Origin: JBBSNV01 sp964458605
GTDB lineage: Bacteria > Pseudomonadota > Alphaproteobacteria > Reyranellales > JAQSWP01
Direction: 5' to 3'
Length of the DNA stretch: 64,000 nucleotides
Assembly (NCBI GenBank): GCA_964458605.1
Contig: CAYWLS010000008.1
Location: 83,418-147,417, forward strand
The translations under genes were made by a program, and so were the position numbers. Shown piece after piece: positions 38,121-46,884 of this stretch; position 1 is the stretch's first letter; every line of letters begins with the position of its first letter. Under the pieces are notes generated by a model. It was given only the letters and a program-made list of their open reading frames with translations. It did not search any database and was not told where the DNA came from.

Positions 38121-39158
38121 TCAGGCGGCCGCCGGCAGCAGCGCATCGAGGCGCTGGTGCCAGGCGGCGATGTCGCGCGCGCCAGGGGCGGCAGGCGCGG
38201 CGCGCTGGCGCCGGGCGCGGGCGACGCGGTCTTGCGCCTTCCCGCTCAACCTCGGGCTGGCGGCGGCGACCGGCTCCATCTCCTCGAGCTTGCCGTTGCA
38301 ATGCAGGGCGATGTCGCAGCCGGCCGCCAGCGAGGCCGTGGCGCGCTCGCCCAGCGCGCCGCCCAGCGCCTGCATCGACAGGTCGTCCGACAGCAGCAGC
38401 CCGTCGAAACCGATATAGCCCCTGATGATGCGGTCGATCACGGTGGCCGAGGTGGTGGCGGGATGCCGGTCGTCGACCGCCGTATAGAGCACGTGGGCGG
38501 TCATGCCCCAGGGCATGTCGGAGAGCGCCTTGAACGGCAGGAAGTCGCTGTGCTGCAGCTCGGCGATCGGCGTATCCACCCGCGGCAGGTCGAAATGGCT
38601 GTCGACCCCTGCCCGGCCGTGACCCGGCAGGTGCTTGATGACCGGCATCACGCCCATCTCCAGCATGGTGCCGGCGACGACGCGGCCGAGATCGGCCACC
38701 ACTTCCGGCTCCAGCGCGAAGGCGCGTTCGCCGATCACGTCGTGGGCGCCCGGCACCGGCACGTCGAGCAGCGGCACGCAATCGACGTCGATGCCCAGCG
38801 CCAGCAGTTCGGCGGCGATCAGCTTCATGTTGAGATGCACCGCCTCGCGGCCGGCCTGCGGATCGCGCTTGTAGAGCTCGCCGAAGCGGCGCGCGGGCGG
38901 CGCCTGGCGCCATTGCGGCGGCTTCAGCCGCTGCACGCGGCCGCCCTCCTGGTCGATCAGCACCGGCGCATCCTGCCGTCCGACGCACTCGCGCAGCTCG
39001 CGCACCAGCGCGGCGATCTGCGCCGGGCTCTGGCAATTGCGCGCGAACAGGATGAAGCCCAGCGGATCGGCGCGGCGGAAGAACGCCCACTCTGGCTCGC
39101 TCAGGGCAAGACCCTGGCAGCCGAAGATGGCGGCGCGGGGAATGCGCGATCCGTCCAT
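38121..39158 (-). CDS. nagZ: beta-N-acetylhexosaminidase (family 3)
   Basis: A 345-residue family 3 glycosidase that removes N-acetylglucosamine from anhydro-muropeptides in cell-wall recycling, in the cytoplasm. The catalytic loop motif KHLPGHGRAGVDSH near residue 170 holds the His/Asp acid-base pair, and the nucleophile Asp is in GLLLSDDLSMQAL near 250. Length is normal. The C-terminal 30 residues are Ala/Arg-rich. It sits between the SPOR gene (2-bp gap) and the M50 protease gene (4-bp gap). Confidence 0.96.
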   Translation of the reverse strand: MDGSRIPRAAIFGCQGLALSEPEWAFFRRADPLGFILFARNCQSPAQIAALVRELRECVGRQDAPVLIDQEGGRVQRLKPPQWRQAPPARRFGELYKRDPQAGREAVHLNMKLIAAELLALGIDVDCVPLLDVPVPGAHDVIGERAFALEPEVVADLGRVVAGTMLEMGVMPVIKHLPGHGRAGVDSHFDLPRVDTPIAELQHSDFLPFKALSDMPWGMTAHVLYTAVDDRHPATTSATVIDRIIRGYIGFDGLLLSDDLSMQALGGALGERATASLAAGCDIALHCNGKLEEMEPVAAASPRLSGKAQDRVARARRQRAAPAAPGARDIAAWHQRLDALLPAAA

Positions 39159-39160
39159 CG

Positions 39161-40060
39161 TCAGGGCTTGACCACGATGCAGTCGACCGAGCGGCTCTTC
39201 AGCTTGGTGCAGGCATTCTGCGCGCCGCCTTCGTCGAGCGGACCGGCCTGGACGCGATAATAGGTGCCGCGATCGCCCAGCTCGACCTTGACCGCGCGCA
39301 TGGTCAGCGACGACAGCACGTCGCCGTTGCTCTTCTGCAGCCGGGCCCAGGTGGCCTGCGCCTGCTCCTCGGACCGCACCGAAGCGAGCTGGATGCGATA
39401 GCCGCTGATATTGTCGATCAGCGAGGCGATGCTGGGGCTGCCCGTGGCGGGGGCCGGGGCCGCGGCGGGCGCCGGTGGCGCGGCGGCGGGCGCCGCGGCC
39501 GGCGGCGCGACTGTCGCCGGCGGCGCAACCGTCGCAGGTGCCGGCGCGGCAGCCGCTGCCGGCGGGGCGGCAGGCGCTGGCGTCGGGGTGCCGGCCTGGC
39601 CGGCGGCCGGGGTCGGCGCAGCGCCCGGCGGCGTGCCGGCATCGGCAGTCTGGGGCGTCACGGTCGGCATGGCCTGCGGCGGCGTGGCCGGCGGGATCTG
39701 GGGCACCGGCGGCGGCGGCAGCAGCTTCTCCGGCCCGGTCGGCACGCTGTTGGGGGTGATGCGGTCGTAGACCGTCTTGTCCTGGTCCGGCACCACCATG
39801 CCGCCGGGCGAGTCGGGCTTGACCTTGACCGGCTTCTCGTCGGCGCGGATCAGCGGCACGATGCCCTCGCCGCCCGACTTCACGTCCTGTTCGTGCGCCC
39901 AGTAGATCACGCCGCCGAAACTGGCCAGCGCCGCCAGCGACACCATCAGGGTCAGCAGCCGGCCGCGTCGTCGCGTCAGCCGCGCCAGGCGGTCCGGCGC
40001 CGCGGCCGGTTGCTGGGGCTGGGGAGCCACCGGCGGATTGAAGATCGGGCGACGATCCAT
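39161..40060 (-). CDS. SPOR-domain membrane protein
   Basis: A 299-residue bitopic membrane protein. A short cytoplasmic N-terminus rich in Pro and Arg is followed by a membrane helix (about 36-54, LLTLMVSLAALASFGGVIYW), a long periplasmic linker made almost wholly of Ala and Pro (about 120-215), and a C-terminal SPOR domain (about 220-299; YRIQLASVRSEEQAQATWA and YRVQAGPLDEGGAQNAC). SPOR domains bind glycan strands stripped of peptides at division sites, so this is likely a divisome-associated protein. Its start shares one base with the argS stop (TGATG). Confidence 0.93.
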   Translation of the reverse strand: MDRRPIFNPPVAPQPQQPAAAPDRLARLTRRRGRLLTLMVSLAALASFGGVIYWAHEQDVKSGGEGIVPLIRADEKPVKVKPDSPGGMVVPDQDKTVYDRITPNSVPTGPEKLLPPPPVPQIPPATPPQAMPTVTPQTADAGTPPGAAPTPAAGQAGTPTPAPAAPPAAAAAPAPATVAPPATVAPPAAAPAAAPPAPAAAPAPATGSPSIASLIDNISGYRIQLASVRSEEQAQATWARLQKSNGDVLSSLTMRAVKVELGDRGTYYRVQAGPLDEGGAQNACTKLKSRSVDCIVVKP

Positions 40061-41805
40061 CAGCGCATTTCCTCGGCCGGCTTGACGTTGAACACCGCGA
40101 GCCCGGCAGCGATCACGCTGCCCACCGCCTGCACCAGCGCCAGCCGCGCCTTGGTCAGCGCCGCGTTGCCCTCGACGATGAAGCGCAAGGTGGCTTCCTC
40201 CTTGCCGCGGTTCCAATGGGCATGGAACGCCGAGGCCAGGTCGTAGAGATAGAACGCCAGGCGGTGCGGCTCGTGCGCCTGGGCGGCGGCCTCGACGGTG
40301 CGCGGCCAGCTCGCCATCTGTCGCACCAGCGCCAACTCGCCGGCGTCGGTCAGCGGCGACAGGTCGGCGTCGGCCAGTTCGCGCGGCGTGGCCGCCAGGC
40401 CGGCCTGCGCCGCCTGACGCATCACCGAGCGGGTTCGGGCGTGGGCGTATTGCACGTACCACACCGGGTTGTCGCGCGACTGTTCCGTGGCCTTCACCAG
40501 GTCGAAATCGAAGGGCGCGTCGTTCTTGCGCGTCAGCATCAGAAAGCGGACCACATCCTTGCCGACATCGTCGATCAGGTCCCGCAGTGTAACAAAAACG
40601 CCGGCCCTTTTCGACATCCGCACCAGCTCGCCGCCTTTCATCAGGCGCACCAGCTGGCAGACCTTGACGTCCAGGCTGGCCTGGCGGTCGGTCACCGCCG
40701 CCACCGCGGCCTGCATGCGCTTGATGTAGCCGCCATGGTCGGCGCCCCAGACGTCGATCATGTCGGTGAAGCCGCGCCGGAATTTGTCGTGGTGGTAGGC
40801 GATGTCGTTGGCGAAGTAGGTATAGGAGCCGTCGGACTTCCTGAGCGGCCGGTCGACGTCGTCGCCGAACTCGGTGGCGCGGAACAGCGTCTGCTCGCGG
40901 TCCTCCCAATCTTCGGGCGTCATGCCCTTGGGCGGCTTGAGCCGGCCCTGGTAGATCAGGCCTTTCTGCTGCAGCGTATCGAGCGCGCGCTCGACCGCGC
41001 CGGATTCGACCAGCCTGCGTTCGGAGCTGAACACGTCCTGGTGGATGCCCAGCGCCTCGAGGTCGAGCTTGACCACCTCCATCAGCGCCTCGACCGCGAA
41101 GTCGCGGATCGGGCCCAGCCACTCGCTCTCCGGCGCGTGGTGGAAGCGGTTGCCGTATTTCTCGGCCAGCGCACGGCCGACATATTTCAGGTATTCGCCC
41201 GGATAGAGGCCCTCGGGAATCTCGCCGATATCGTCGCCCAGCGCCTCGCGGTAGCGCAGCCAGGCCGAACGCGCCAGCACGTCGACCTGCGCGCCGGCGT
41301 CGTTGATGTAGTACTCGCGCGTGACGTCGTAGCCCGCCTTCTGCAGCAGCGCCGCCAGCACGTCGCCGAACACCGCGCCGCGCGCATGGCCGACGGTCAG
41401 CGGCCCGGTCGGATTGGCCGAGACGTATTCGACCGAGACCTTGCGGCCGGCGCCCATCGCGCTGTCGCCGTAGCGCGGCCCGGCCTCGAGCACGTCGTGC
41501 AGGCGGGCGCGCCAGTAATCGTCGGCCAGGCGCAGATTGACGAAGCCCGGCCCGGCGATCGAGACCTCGGCGACGTCCCGGTGCCGGCGCAGTTCGGCGG
41601 CCAGCAGCTCGGCGATGTCGCGCGGCTTGCGGCCGGCCTGCTTGCTCAGCACCAGCGCGGCATTGGTGGCGAGATCGCCGTGGCTCGCATCGCGCGGCGG
41701 CTCGACGGTGACGGCGGCGGTATCCAGCTTGGGCAGCGCGCCGGACTCGGCCAGCCGGCCGAGCGCCGCTTCGATTTCGGCGGCGAAATGCTTGAACGCG
41801 TCCAT
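40060..41805 (-). CDS. argS: arginyl-tRNA synthetase
   Basis: A 581-residue class I synthetase that charges tRNA-Arg. The HIGH-equivalent motif is GPLTVGHARGAVFGD near residue 130 and the KMSK-equivalent lies in ELVRMSKRAG near 395, with the N-terminal Add1 domain and C-terminal anticodon-binding domain both complete. It lies 16 bp downstream of dgt. Length and motifs are normal. Confidence 0.97.
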   Translation of the reverse strand: MDAFKHFAAEIEAALGRLAESGALPKLDTAAVTVEPPRDASHGDLATNAALVLSKQAGRKPRDIAELLAAELRRHRDVAEVSIAGPGFVNLRLADDYWRARLHDVLEAGPRYGDSAMGAGRKVSVEYVSANPTGPLTVGHARGAVFGDVLAALLQKAGYDVTREYYINDAGAQVDVLARSAWLRYREALGDDIGEIPEGLYPGEYLKYVGRALAEKYGNRFHHAPESEWLGPIRDFAVEALMEVVKLDLEALGIHQDVFSSERRLVESGAVERALDTLQQKGLIYQGRLKPPKGMTPEDWEDREQTLFRATEFGDDVDRPLRKSDGSYTYFANDIAYHHDKFRRGFTDMIDVWGADHGGYIKRMQAAVAAVTDRQASLDVKVCQLVRLMKGGELVRMSKRAGVFVTLRDLIDDVGKDVVRFLMLTRKNDAPFDFDLVKATEQSRDNPVWYVQYAHARTRSVMRQAAQAGLAATPRELADADLSPLTDAGELALVRQMASWPRTVEAAAQAHEPHRLAFYLYDLASAFHAHWNRGKEEATLRFIVEGNAALTKARLALVQAVGSVIAAGLAVFNVKPAEEMR

Positions 41806-41821
41806 GGTCAGAAAAGGATTC

Positions 41822-43006
41822 CTATTCGTAGGCGTCGAACAGACGGCGATGTTCCTTCAGGGCAAACCGATCGGTCATGCCGGCGATGTAATCGGCCACC
41901 AGCCGCGCGCGTCGTCGCTCGTCGGCATTGCGCGCCCGCGCTTGCCAGTCCGGCGGCAGGCATTCGGGCTCGGCGAGCAGCAGCTCGAACAGCTGGCGCA
42001 CCACGCGCCGCGCCTTGGACGTCATGCGGTTGACGCGATAGTGGCGGTACATACGCTCGAACAGAAAGTCTTTCAAGCGCCTGTCCGCGGCCGACATTTC
42101 CGCCGAAAACGCGATCACCGGCCGGCCCAGATGACGGATGTCGGCCACCGAAGCCGGCCGCGCCTGGTCCAGCCGCCGCGCGCTCTGCGCCAGCACGTCG
42201 CGGATCATGCGATCGATCAGCCGCCGCGTCGTTTCATGGATCAAACGAGAATCGTCGATATTGGGATAGAGATGGCGCACCTCGGCCACCACCTCCAGCA
42301 CGATCGGCACCGCGCAGATGTCGCCGATGCTGAACAGGCCGGCGCGCAGGCCGTCGTCGATATCGTGGTTGTTGTAGGCGATGTCGTCGCTCAGCGCCGC
42401 GATCTGCGCCTCGGCGCCGGGACAGGTGTCGATCTCGAGATCCTGCAGGCGGTTGTATTCGACGATCGCCGCCGGCAGCGGCTTGTCGCGATGCCTGACC
42501 GCGTCCGGCCCGACCAGCGGCCCATTGTGCTTGACCACGCCTTCCAGCGTCTCCCAGGTCAGGTTGAGCCCGTCGAAGGCGGCGTATTTCTGTTCGAGCT
42601 GGGTCAGGATGCGCAAGGTCTGGGCGTTGTGGTCGAAGCCGCCATACGCGGCCATCGCCGCATCGAGCGCCTCCTCGCCGGCATGGCCGAACGGCGTGTG
42701 GCCGAGGTCGTGCGCCAGGGACAGCGCCTCGGCCAGATCCTCGTTCAGCCCCAGCGCGCGGGCCAGCGAGCGGGCGATCTGCGCCACTTCCAGCGAATGG
42801 GTCAGCCGGGTGCGGTAATGGTCGCCCTCGTGATAGACGAACACCTGGGTCTTGTGCTTCAGGCGCCGGAACGCGGTGGCGTGGATGATGCGATCCCTAT
42901 CCCGTTGGAAAGGCGTGCGGTTTTCGGCCTCCGGCTCGGCATGCAGCCGGCCGCGGCTGGTCGCCGCCAAGGTGGCGTAGGGACGGTGCGCTTCGCTCGG
43001 TGACAT
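41822..43006 (-). CDS. dgt: deoxyguanosinetriphosphate triphosphohydrolase-like protein
   Basis: A 394-residue HD-domain dNTPase that splits dNTPs into deoxynucleoside and triphosphate. Motifs in order: HATAFRRLKHKTQVF near residue 41, TRLTHSLEVAQIARSLARAL near 66, the metal site HDLGHTPFGHAGE near 98, and SDDIAYNNHDIDDGLRAG near 207. Most bacterial homologues of this length are broad-specificity dNTPases. It is the first gene of the long minus-strand unit running down through argS. Confidence 0.94.
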   Translation of the reverse strand: MSPSEAHRPYATLAATSRGRLHAEPEAENRTPFQRDRDRIIHATAFRRLKHKTQVFVYHEGDHYRTRLTHSLEVAQIARSLARALGLNEDLAEALSLAHDLGHTPFGHAGEEALDAAMAAYGGFDHNAQTLRILTQLEQKYAAFDGLNLTWETLEGVVKHNGPLVGPDAVRHRDKPLPAAIVEYNRLQDLEIDTCPGAEAQIAALSDDIAYNNHDIDDGLRAGLFSIGDICAVPIVLEVVAEVRHLYPNIDDSRLIHETTRRLIDRMIRDVLAQSARRLDQARPASVADIRHLGRPVIAFSAEMSAADRRLKDFLFERMYRHYRVNRMTSKARRVVRQLFELLLAEPECLPPDWQARARNADERRRARLVADYIAGMTDRFALKEHRRLFDAYE

Positions 43007-43065
43007 GGCGGCGCTCTTATATCATCGATTGGGCGATAATCGCGCCAACAACGAGGGAGGATTGT

Positions 43066-43809
43066 ATGGGTGACAATCTGGTGCGGCGCGACGACAGCGA
43101 TGGCATCGCGGTGCTGACGCTCAGCCGGCCCCAGGCGCTCAACGCGCTGAGCCCGGCCCTGTTCGTCGAGCTGCGCAACCATGTCGAGGCGATCGCCCGG
43201 CAGACCGACGCGGTGGGCTGCGTCGTGCTGCAGGGCGAAGGTCGCAGCTTCTGCGCCGGCAACGATCTGCAGGCCATCGCCGCCGGCGAGCGCGCCCCGA
43301 CGCCGACCTATCAGGCCGACACCATCCGCGCCATCGAGCTTCTGCCCCAGCCGGTGATCGTGGCGGTGCAGGACCATTGCTACACCGGCGGGCTGGAGCT
43401 GGCGCTGGCCGGCGACCTGCTGGTCGCCGCCGACAATGCCAAATTCGCCGACACGCACGGCAAATTCGCCATGACGCCGCTCTGGGGCATGAGCCAGCGC
43501 CTGCCGCGCCGCATCGGCCCGCTGCGCGCCAAGGAGATCATGTTCACCGGCCGCGTGGTGGGCGGGCAGGAGGCCGCCGAGATCGGCCTGGCGAATATAT
43601 GCGTGCCGCAGGCCGAGCTGCGCCACCGCACCATGGAACTGGCGCGCGCCATCGTCGCCAATTCCTGGCACACCTTGCGCGCCGACAAGAAGCTGGTGAA
43701 CGAAGGCCAGAATTACGGCCTGGCCGAGGGCCTGCAGTTCGAACGCGACACCAGCCCCGGCCGCGGCCCCGACATGGAAGAAAGGCTCAAGAAATTTGCG
43801 GGGCGTTAG
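43066..43809 (+). CDS. enoyl-CoA hydratase/isomerase-family protein, variant active site
   Basis: A 247-residue crotonase-fold protein. The CoA-site motifs are GRSFCAGNDLQAI near residue 60 and TGGLELALAGDLLVAAD near 107. Standard hydratases use two Glu residues, in GxxxELA and in the LPE motif. The first is present (GLELA), but the second position lies in FADTHGKFAM, so the second Glu is absent. A large subfamily with FADTH at this site exists and its chemistry is not clearly hydration. The ATG at 43066 follows GAGGGAGG. Divergent from dgt; its 3' end overlaps the convergent glycosyltransferase gene by 23 bp. Confidence 0.9.
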   Translation: MGDNLVRRDDSDGIAVLTLSRPQALNALSPALFVELRNHVEAIARQTDAVGCVVLQGEGRSFCAGNDLQAIAAGERAPTPTYQADTIRAIELLPQPVIVAVQDHCYTGGLELALAGDLLVAADNAKFADTHGKFAMTPLWGMSQRLPRRIGPLRAKEIMFTGRVVGGQEAAEIGLANICVPQAELRHRTMELARAIVANSWHTLRADKKLVNEGQNYGLAEGLQFERDTSPGRGPDMEERLKKFAGR

Positions 43810-44557
43810 GCGTGTAGTGCGTGGTCGAGGCCGCTCGATCATTCAGCGGCAAGGCCAACGGCGGCATCAGCGCGTAGGCTGCCATTTGCGGATACATCGT
43901 ATTGGTCAGCATATCTATGGTCATGCACGCGAACGGCCTCAACTTTGCGCCAGGCTTTCCGTCGGGCAGCCACACCGGCCGGTTGTCCATCGGAAACAGC
44001 GTCAGCAGCTTCCGCGCGCCGGTCGGAGAAACGAGGTAGGCACACAGGCCGAATGCGCTGTTCAGTCGGGCCGTCTGCACCGGATCGGTGCTTTGCGCAA
44101 ATGCGAGCAATTGATGGACGCTAGGGTGGGCGGTGGTGACGATCGGCGGCACATGTCCGGGCAGCACACCTTGCAGATCGACCAGGGCGTCGGTGTTGTA
44201 GCCCAGAAGCAGCATGTCCCACCTCGCCAATCGACCGAGCGTGGCGTTCAATTGCGGCACCAGATCGTTACGACAGAAGGCGTCGTCTTCGAAGACCAGA
44301 AGGGGCCTGCCCGTGGTGGCGGCATAGAGCCACAAGTCGCGATGCGACGCGGCGCAACCGATCTGGCCCTTGGTGTAGAGCCGCGCGCCGGGCTTGAGCA
44401 AGGCGTGGCGCGCGCAATCCTCTTCGCTGAGCGCGTTGCCGTCGATCGCCTCGAATATTTGGAACTCCAGTCCAGTCGCGCGATTGCGTTCGAGAAACGC
44501 CGCCCGCTTCCCGGGTTCACGCCCGAGGCTTATCACGTAACACTCGTATTCCAACAT
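43787..44557 (-). CDS. glycosyltransferase family 25 protein
   Basis: A 256-residue cytoplasmic glycosyltransferase of the LPS-biosynthesis GT25 type, which transfers a sugar (galactose in the best-studied cases) to lipooligosaccharide. The N-terminal CYVISLGREPGKRAAFLERN, QIGCAASHRDLWLYA near 85 and the metal-binding-type VFEDDAF near 110 fit the family. It is followed by no other envelope genes. The ATG at 44557 gives the family start (no clear ribosome site). Its 3' end overlaps the end of the crotonase gene on the other strand by 23 bp. Confidence 0.85.
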   Translation of the reverse strand: MLEYECYVISLGREPGKRAAFLERNRATGLEFQIFEAIDGNALSEEDCARHALLKPGARLYTKGQIGCAASHRDLWLYAATTGRPLLVFEDDAFCRNDLVPQLNATLGRLARWDMLLLGYNTDALVDLQGVLPGHVPPIVTTAHPSVHQLLAFAQSTDPVQTARLNSAFGLCAYLVSPTGARKLLTLFPMDNRPVWLPDGKPGAKLRPFACMTIDMLTNTMYPQMAAYALMPPLALPLNDRAASTTHYTPNAPQIS

Positions 44558-44626
44558 TACCCTGCGACCCAAGCCCCAAAGCAAACTAGCGTCGCCGCGC
44601 AAATCCTGTAAAGCGGCAAGAGCTAT

Positions 44627-44960
44627 GGAGCACCGCCTCGCCGCGCCATCGGCATGGCCGGCAGCGGATCGGCGAACCGTGGATGGCGTGGGCAGCAGCC
44701 GCGCACGTCCTTCTTCACCCCGGCATAGTTGCCGGCCCAGCTGCGCAGATCGCCGGTCGCCCGCAATGGTCAGCCGGGCGACGACAGCATATGCTGGGCG
44801 AGCAGCAGGCGGCCGCCATGATGGCGGGCGTCGTGGCGTTACCGAACGTCTCCTGCGGTTTGCCCGACAAGAGCAGCTTGGCGGCATCGCCTTGTCGATG
44901 CGACGGCACGAACCGATTGGCCCTTCCAAATGCGTCGGCGCTACGGTGTCGAAGGCGCGG
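44627..44960 (-). pseudogene. decayed fragment of the 3' end of an hrpB helicase gene
   Basis: This stretch aligns end to end with the last 330 bp or so of the intact hrpB at 48256-48590, in the same orientation. Shared blocks include TCCTTCTTCACC and TGCCGGCCCAG. In one minus frame it reads QETFGNATTPAIMA against QEMFGSAATPAIVG of HrpB, then the match shifts to another frame near the end, so small indels have broken it. The net length differs by about 6 bases. No start, helicase core or stop remains. It abuts the stop of the ABC transporter ATPase gene. The exporter genes thus lie between two direct copies of the hrpB 3' end, 3.6 kb apart. Confidence 0.8.
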
Positions 44961-45665
44961 CTAGGCCTTGGTCGCCGCTGCCCGCTCGCCGGTGACGCGG
45001 CCGTCGACCACCTCGACGATACGGTCGCAGCGATGCGCCAAATCGTGATTGTGGGTCACCATCAGGAAAGTGGTGCCCTTTTCGCGATTGATCTTGCGCA
45101 TCAGTTCGAACACGCCCTGCGCCGATGCGGTGTCGAGATTGCCGGTCGGCTCGTCCGCCAGCACCAGCGGCGGATTCATCGCCAGCGCCCGGGCGATCGC
45201 CACGCGTTGCTGCTGCCCGCCCGACATGTTGGTGGCCCGGTTGTCGCGCCACCGGCTGAGGCCCACCGCCTCGAGCAGTTCGTCGGCGCGACGTTCCATC
45301 TCCTCGTTGCGCCGGTGGCGGTCGACCAGCATCGGCATCATGACGTTCTCCGCCGCGGTGAAGGCGGAGATCAGGTAGTGGTACTGGAACACGAAGCCGA
45401 TGGCGTGGCCGCGCAAATGGGTGCGCTCGGCCTCCGGAAGGCGGGTGGTATCCTCGCCGGCGACCACCAGGCGGCCCGAGCTCGGCCGGTTCAGCAGGCC
45501 GATGATCTGCAGCAGGGTGCTCTTGCCCGAGCCAGACGGGCCCATCAGCGCCAGGAATTCGCCGGCATGGATCGACAGGTCGATGTCGTGCAGCACCTCG
45601 GTCTGCACCGGCGTGCCGACATTGTAGGATTTGCAGATCTTCTCCAGGACAACGATCTCAGCCAA
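44961..45665 (-). CDS. ABC transporter ATP-binding protein, LolD/MacB-type exporter
   Basis: A 234-residue ABC ATPase of the LolD/MacB group. Walker A is GPSGSGKST near residue 40, the Q-loop region FQYHYLISAFTAAENV follows, the signature is MSGGQQQRVAIARAL near 146, and Walker B is LVLADEPTGNLD near 165. It powers the permease encoded just upstream. The start appears to be TTG at 45665 with a strong GGAGGCGATCC ribosome site; it overlaps the permease stop by 8 bases. No ATG fits. Whether the cargo is a lipid, lipoprotein or drug cannot be told. Confidence 0.93.
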   Translation of the reverse strand: MAEIVVLEKICKSYNVGTPVQTEVLHDIDLSIHAGEFLALMGPSGSGKSTLLQIIGLLNRPSSGRLVVAGEDTTRLPEAERTHLRGHAIGFVFQYHYLISAFTAAENVMMPMLVDRHRRNEEMERRADELLEAVGLSRWRDNRATNMSGGQQQRVAIARALAMNPPLVLADEPTGNLDTASAQGVFELMRKINREKGTTFLMVTHNHDLAHRCDRIVEVVDGRVTGERAAATKA

Positions 45666-46884
45666 GGATCGCCTCCACCGGATCGAGCCTTGCGGCGCGC
45701 AGCGAGGGCGCCATGGCGGCGGCCACGCCGGTCACGGTGGCGACCGCGGCGGCGATGACGAACAGGCCCGGCCCCAAGATCAGCGGGAACAGTTCCGAGC
45801 CATCGGCCTGGCGGGCATAGCCGTGCCACCAGATCAGCGCGCCCGCCCCCATCGCCGAGCCGATCAGCGAGCCGGCGAATCCCAGCACGCCGCCCTGGAT
45901 CAGGAAAATGCGCAGGATCTGGCCACGCGAGGTGCCCATGGCGCGCAGGATGCCGATGTCCTTGGAACGCTGGATCACCGACACCACCAGCACCGCGGCG
46001 ATGCCGAACGCCACCGACAGGCCGACAAAAAAGCGGATCAGGGTGTTCGAGCTGCTCTGCGCCCGCAGCGCGGTGAAGAACTGGGCGTTGGTCTTGATCC
46101 AGCTTTCGGCCTGCACCGGCAATACCGCTTCGATGTCCTGGGCGATCGTGTCGGCTGCGTAGATGTCGTCGACGGTCATGTCGATGGTGGTGACGCCGCC
46201 GATCAGGTTGAGCAGGCTCTGGCCGGTGCGCAGCGCCACGAAGGCGATGCGCTCGTTGGCTCCCTTGTTGCCGAGGTCGAAGATGGCGCGCACCGTCAGC
46301 ACCCGCCCGTCGCCCCGTGCGGTGGCGACGTTGAGCTTGTCGCCGACGCCCACGCCGAGATCCTTGGCCAGTTCGGTGCCGATCAGGATGTCCTCGCTGT
46401 CCAGCCGCACCTCGCCGGCCACGATATAGTCGGGCACCCGCACGATCCTGAAATAGAGATCGGGGTCGATTCCGGCGATGCTGATCGAGCGGCTGGCGTC
46501 GCCGCGCACCGCCAGCGCCGAACCGCTCGCGGTCGGCGTCGCCAGCACCACGTCGGGCCGCGCCCGCATCGAGCGCAGGACGGTCTGCCACTGGTCGATG
46601 GTCAGGACGCGTTGCGAGGGCCGTTGCACGTTGGCCAGCTCGAAGGTACCGGCGTCGTAGCGCAACGGCCGCGCCACCTCGTCCGGCGGCAGCAACTGGA
46701 TGTGCGGCTGGGAGGTCAGCACCCGCTTGATGAAGTTGCTCTGCAGGCCGGTCAGGATGGCCGACAGGAACACGATCACGCCCACGCCGGTGGCGACGCC
46801 GGCCAGGATGAAAAAGGTCTGGGTACGGCCCTCGGCGAGGAAGCGCAGCGCCGCGATCCACTCGAAGCTCAGCAGCCGCCTCAT
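45658..46884 (-). CDS. ABC transporter permease, MacB/LolC-type (FtsX domain)
   Basis: A 408-residue four-span permease. An N-terminal membrane helix (about 20-45) is followed by a large periplasmic domain (about 50-270), then three C-terminal membrane helices in an FtsX domain (FFVGLSVAFGIAAVLVVSVI near 285, LGFAGSLIGSAMGAGALIWW near 335, VIAAAVATVTGVAAAMAP near 375). The conserved coupling segment IQRSKDIGILRAMGTSRGQI is present. It is the DevC/MacB-like half of a tripartite exporter, with the ATPase downstream and an adaptor upstream. Its start overlaps the adaptor stop (ATGA). Confidence 0.93.
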   Translation of the reverse strand: MRRLLSFEWIAALRFLAEGRTQTFFILAGVATGVGVIVFLSAILTGLQSNFIKRVLTSQPHIQLLPPDEVARPLRYDAGTFELANVQRPSQRVLTIDQWQTVLRSMRARPDVVLATPTASGSALAVRGDASRSISIAGIDPDLYFRIVRVPDYIVAGEVRLDSEDILIGTELAKDLGVGVGDKLNVATARGDGRVLTVRAIFDLGNKGANERIAFVALRTGQSLLNLIGGVTTIDMTVDDIYAADTIAQDIEAVLPVQAESWIKTNAQFFTALRAQSSSNTLIRFFVGLSVAFGIAAVLVVSVIQRSKDIGILRAMGTSRGQILRIFLIQGGVLGFAGSLIGSAMGAGALIWWHGYARQADGSELFPLILGPGLFVIAAAVATVTGVAAAMAPSLRAARLDPVEAILG

